DNA of 64,000 nucleotides, taken from contig CM069872.1 in assembly GCA_036172665.1 (NCBI GenBank), forward strand, positions 46,114,101 through 46,178,100, written 5' to 3'. Under the pieces are notes generated by a model. The model saw only the letters and a program-made list of their open reading frames with translations, did not search any database and was not told the DNA's origin. Source of the DNA: Prosopocoilus inquinatus (lineage: Eukaryota; Arthropoda; Insecta; Coleoptera; Lucanidae). Below, one piece after another: positions 61,501 through 64,000 of the stretch. Position numbers and translations under genes: made by a program. How positions within the stretch are numbered: position 1 is the stretch's first letter; each line of letters starts with the position of its first letter.

Positions 61501-61980
61501 TTAAGTTCATATCCAAGTTCACAGAGCGCGCAGTGTCAGATTTTATTTTTTATTTACTGTACTTGTTCTGTAGTGATAGATTTTTATTTGTTTTAGTACC
61601 AGGGGATCAATGGAATTCATAATAAAAGGAGGCTATAATTGGTATTGAATACAATGAGAAATAAGTAATAAGTTGACAGTTGTCATATTTGAGGTTATGC
61701 TCGTGCTTTATGCAATCTTTATTTTGCCATTTTATTTTGAATGGATGCTGGTTTAAACGCTTTTTTTAGAATATTAGGGGTGCGGTGATTCCACGAGACA
61801 AATTCGTTCATTATCAATCATTTAAAAAAATAAACGTCACAATTCTGACACTTAAAACTTTATATTCAAATTGTAAGTCTGTGTTGCCAACTTTTTTATA
61901 TTTATTTTATATTTGTTTATTAACTCGAAAATAATTGAAAACTGTTAAATCTGACAATGTCATTGAATGTAGCATCTTAA

Positions 61981-62184
61981 TTGATTTCAAAATTAATAGG
62001 GGGGGGGGGGGGGAGAAACTTCAGATTAGCACTATACAGGCTGCTTCACTTCACTGTTTCCACGTCGGTATGCTGTTTAAATAAATTAAACGCAAAAGCG
62101 TATTCACACATCGTAATTGATTTCAAAATTAATAGGGGGGGAAGAAACTTCAGACTAGCACTATACAGGCTGTTTCACTTAAAG
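61981..62184. repeat. Direct duplication with poly-G tracts
   Basis: TTGATTTCAAAATTAATAGG is followed by a G run, AGAAACTTCAGA and TAGCACTATACAGGCTG. The set occurs at 61981 (15 G) and 62117 (7 G), a 136-bp step. Both copies are open in one frame, which explains the apparent peptide with a Gly run; this is not taken as a gene. Confidence 0.75.
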
Positions 62185-62319
62185 CAACTTCCTTCATATC
62201 TCTCTAGTAACTCATTTCACAAAAAAAAAATGCTTCAAATGAAAGTTATTTAATATCATGTGGAGCATACTTAAAAATCAGTTTTAGTTTAATCCGTAAT
62301 CCGAGAATACAAAAATATA

Positions 62320-62503
62320 TAGGGTGTTCCATTTAAAATAATGAAGTGACCTAACGCCCAGATCCAATGGAACTCTCTGTATACACCAAACTAATTTTAA
62401 AATATACTCCACATGAAATGAAGTAACATTTATTTGACAAATTTTTTTGGAAAATGAGTAACTAAAGAGATAAGCAGGAGGCCGTTATAAGTGGAACAGC
62501 CTG
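62320..62503. mobile_element. TA-flanked MITE
   Basis: TAGGGTGTTCCATTTA (62320) and, inverted, CAGGCTGTTCCACTTA (ending 62503) bound 184 bp with TA at each border (62318-62319 and 62504-62505). The ACAGGCTGTTTCACTT motif of the duplication just upstream is related, so the neighbourhood probably holds several broken copies. Confidence 0.55.
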
Positions 62504-62505
62504 TA

Positions 62506-64000
62506 TAAAGAAAACCTGGGAAAATAACTTCAATTACTTTTAGGTAGCAGACGTCTGTCGCCCGCACATAATGGTAATTTCGATTTTGTCAATATCCAAG
62601 AAATAAGTCAAATTTAAATATTAACTTATTATTAACGATCAAGAAAAGGGGGAAATTGTTGAACTAATAACACTCCTTCTCTTTTATTTTAACAAATCAA
62701 TTGCCGTAAGTATTTTCTGTGACAAAAGTAAATGAAAAAAATAAGCACCGGGCCATTTGTCATAGACAATGTTCACAAATATTTATTTCCGTGCTCCCAA
62801 ACACGATTTGCCTTTATTTGCAAAATGCTTTAATTTAAAGTAAGTAAATTAAATTCGGGTGAACTCGAAATGCACTCAGATATTTTTATTTCGATCTAAC
62901 GCAAAAAAATATTGTTATGCATGTTCGCTTAGTTCGTATTATTAAAAATAATTTAACGAGATAAAATTCTCACTTTCCTGACATGCAAGTCGACAAAAAA
63001 GTTCGCAAAAAACACGCTGTCTTCATTGGCTATCTATTCTTCTTCGTCGGTCCTTGTTCCCTTAGTAACTTATCAGATATCGCTGGGGAACGTACGACGA
63101 GCGTTTCTTGCCGAATTTGTAATATTTATTGCAATAGTTTGTTTATTTTAATGTACGCGATCGTTTATTTTAATATAGTATGTGATCGTGTGATCATGAC
63201 ATGCCTCTAGAATTTGCCGTGTTGTGAAAAAGGTAAGAAAACTTTGAAATCACCGGAGATACATCCTAGTGAAACATTTAAATTAAAATCGAGCTCGTAT
63301 TATTATCAGGCCTAGGCGCAATTTAGGCGGCAGGTTTCGTTAAATATACGAGTAACTACTAATATGCTGAAGCGATCATAGTCGGAAAAAGTGCTAATCT
63401 TTAACGCGTCTGCCCTGTAAAAACAAAACAATAAACCAGTCGAAGCCCGAGAAATCTGTGCGGCACGCAGTAACCACTACAGTTGTGGTCGACCGGATAT
63501 AAAAACTTGTTTACATAACAGATTCATTCCGAAATAAACTCGCATTCTTTTGCAGTGACGGTGCTATAATTGATATGAATTAAATGTATTATCCAGTCTT
63601 TTTAAAAGTTATATTACGGAATAATGTTTTCATAATTATTAATTTGAAAGAAACTATAAAGGCAATTTTGTTACATACGTAATGTACATCAAACGGTTGC
63701 TTCTGATGCAATGAGCGCGAGGGTTAAAGTGCCTCGGGCAAAAAAGCCGCTCAGCGGCGACGTTGAAATCTACGCCGCTGCTTTGTTTATCTTTATACTG
63801 GTTTTTACCAGATATCCTAGGAATATCCGACCCTTCATTATTATCGAAGCGAAAAGCGACTCATAATCCGTCCACCTCACATTGTAAATATTCAGTGCTA
63901 TTAACCAAATTATATTTATTTTAATTTAAAAAAAGGAAAATTTTCTTTTTGTAAATTAGAAACAATAATTATTAAAACTTGTTTACATATAGGATCATTC
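62506..64000. other. Non-coding stretch
   Basis: No gene supported. The open frame at 62983-63210 shows no domain. CTGGTTTTTACCAG and the flank at 63800-63835 resemble 509-540. Confidence 0.4.

Noticed and set aside
61981..62253. 90-aa frame with a Gly run
   Set aside because: Produced by the poly-G duplication.
1..64000. tRNA, rRNA, CRISPR arrays, bacterial promoters or ribosome binding sites
   Set aside because: No tRNA B-box within a cloverleaf, no rRNA-like sequence and no regularly spaced repeats were seen; the sequence is clearly eukaryotic.

Overview
The window looks like a piece of a large, AT-rich arthropod genome, most probably an insect. Long stretches have no open reading frame. 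Short transposable elements are dense, and both DNA-transposon families are types common in insects (piggyBac with TTAA duplications, and a Tc1/mariner DD41D element). Only one piece of ordinary host coding sequence could be recognised: a 154-bp internal exon on the minus strand (25715-25868). It encodes part of an acid sphingomyelinase-like phosphodiesterase and has a canonical GTGAGT donor. If the gene model is right, much of the window is intron of that gene. No tRNA, rRNA, CRISPR or prokaryotic features were seen.

Layout. 0-9 kb: non-coding, with a fold-back palindrome (1003-1130), small inverted-repeat elements and a solo LTR (8210-8572, GTAT duplications). 9.3-11.75 kb: a complete piggyBac element whose transposase has one frameshift. 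12.47-14.14 kb: a complete mariner-like DD41D element whose transposase has one in-frame stop. 14-25 kb: MITEs, a pair of nested TIR elements (23036-23854) and a perfect 81-bp palindrome (24170-24336) related to the one at 1 kb. 25.7 kb: the phosphodiesterase exon. 26-39 kb: a TTA-flanked Harbinger-type MITE, a short copy of a long-inverted-repeat family, a decayed minus-strand LINE and tandem repeats. 39.9-41.6 kb: a composite retroelement carrying two identical type I hammerhead ribozymes. 42-64 kb: two more long-inverted-repeat copies (46.7 and 56.8 kb), further MITEs, and long stretches with nothing recognisable.

The most interesting object is the hammerhead-ribozyme element (39927-41583). 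It has a partial inverted copy, then two direct ribozyme copies. Exactly 1000 bp between them is a later 5'-truncated LINE insertion ending in (ATT)n. Removing the LINE leaves a 312-bp ribozyme-bearing monomer with the next ribozyme directly behind it. This matches the organisation of animal retrozymes and of Penelope-like LTRs. The whole is bounded by a 13-bp repeat that looks like a target-site duplication.

There is no operon-like cooperation here. The elements are independent insertions, several of them nested, in what is probably intronic or intergenic DNA.
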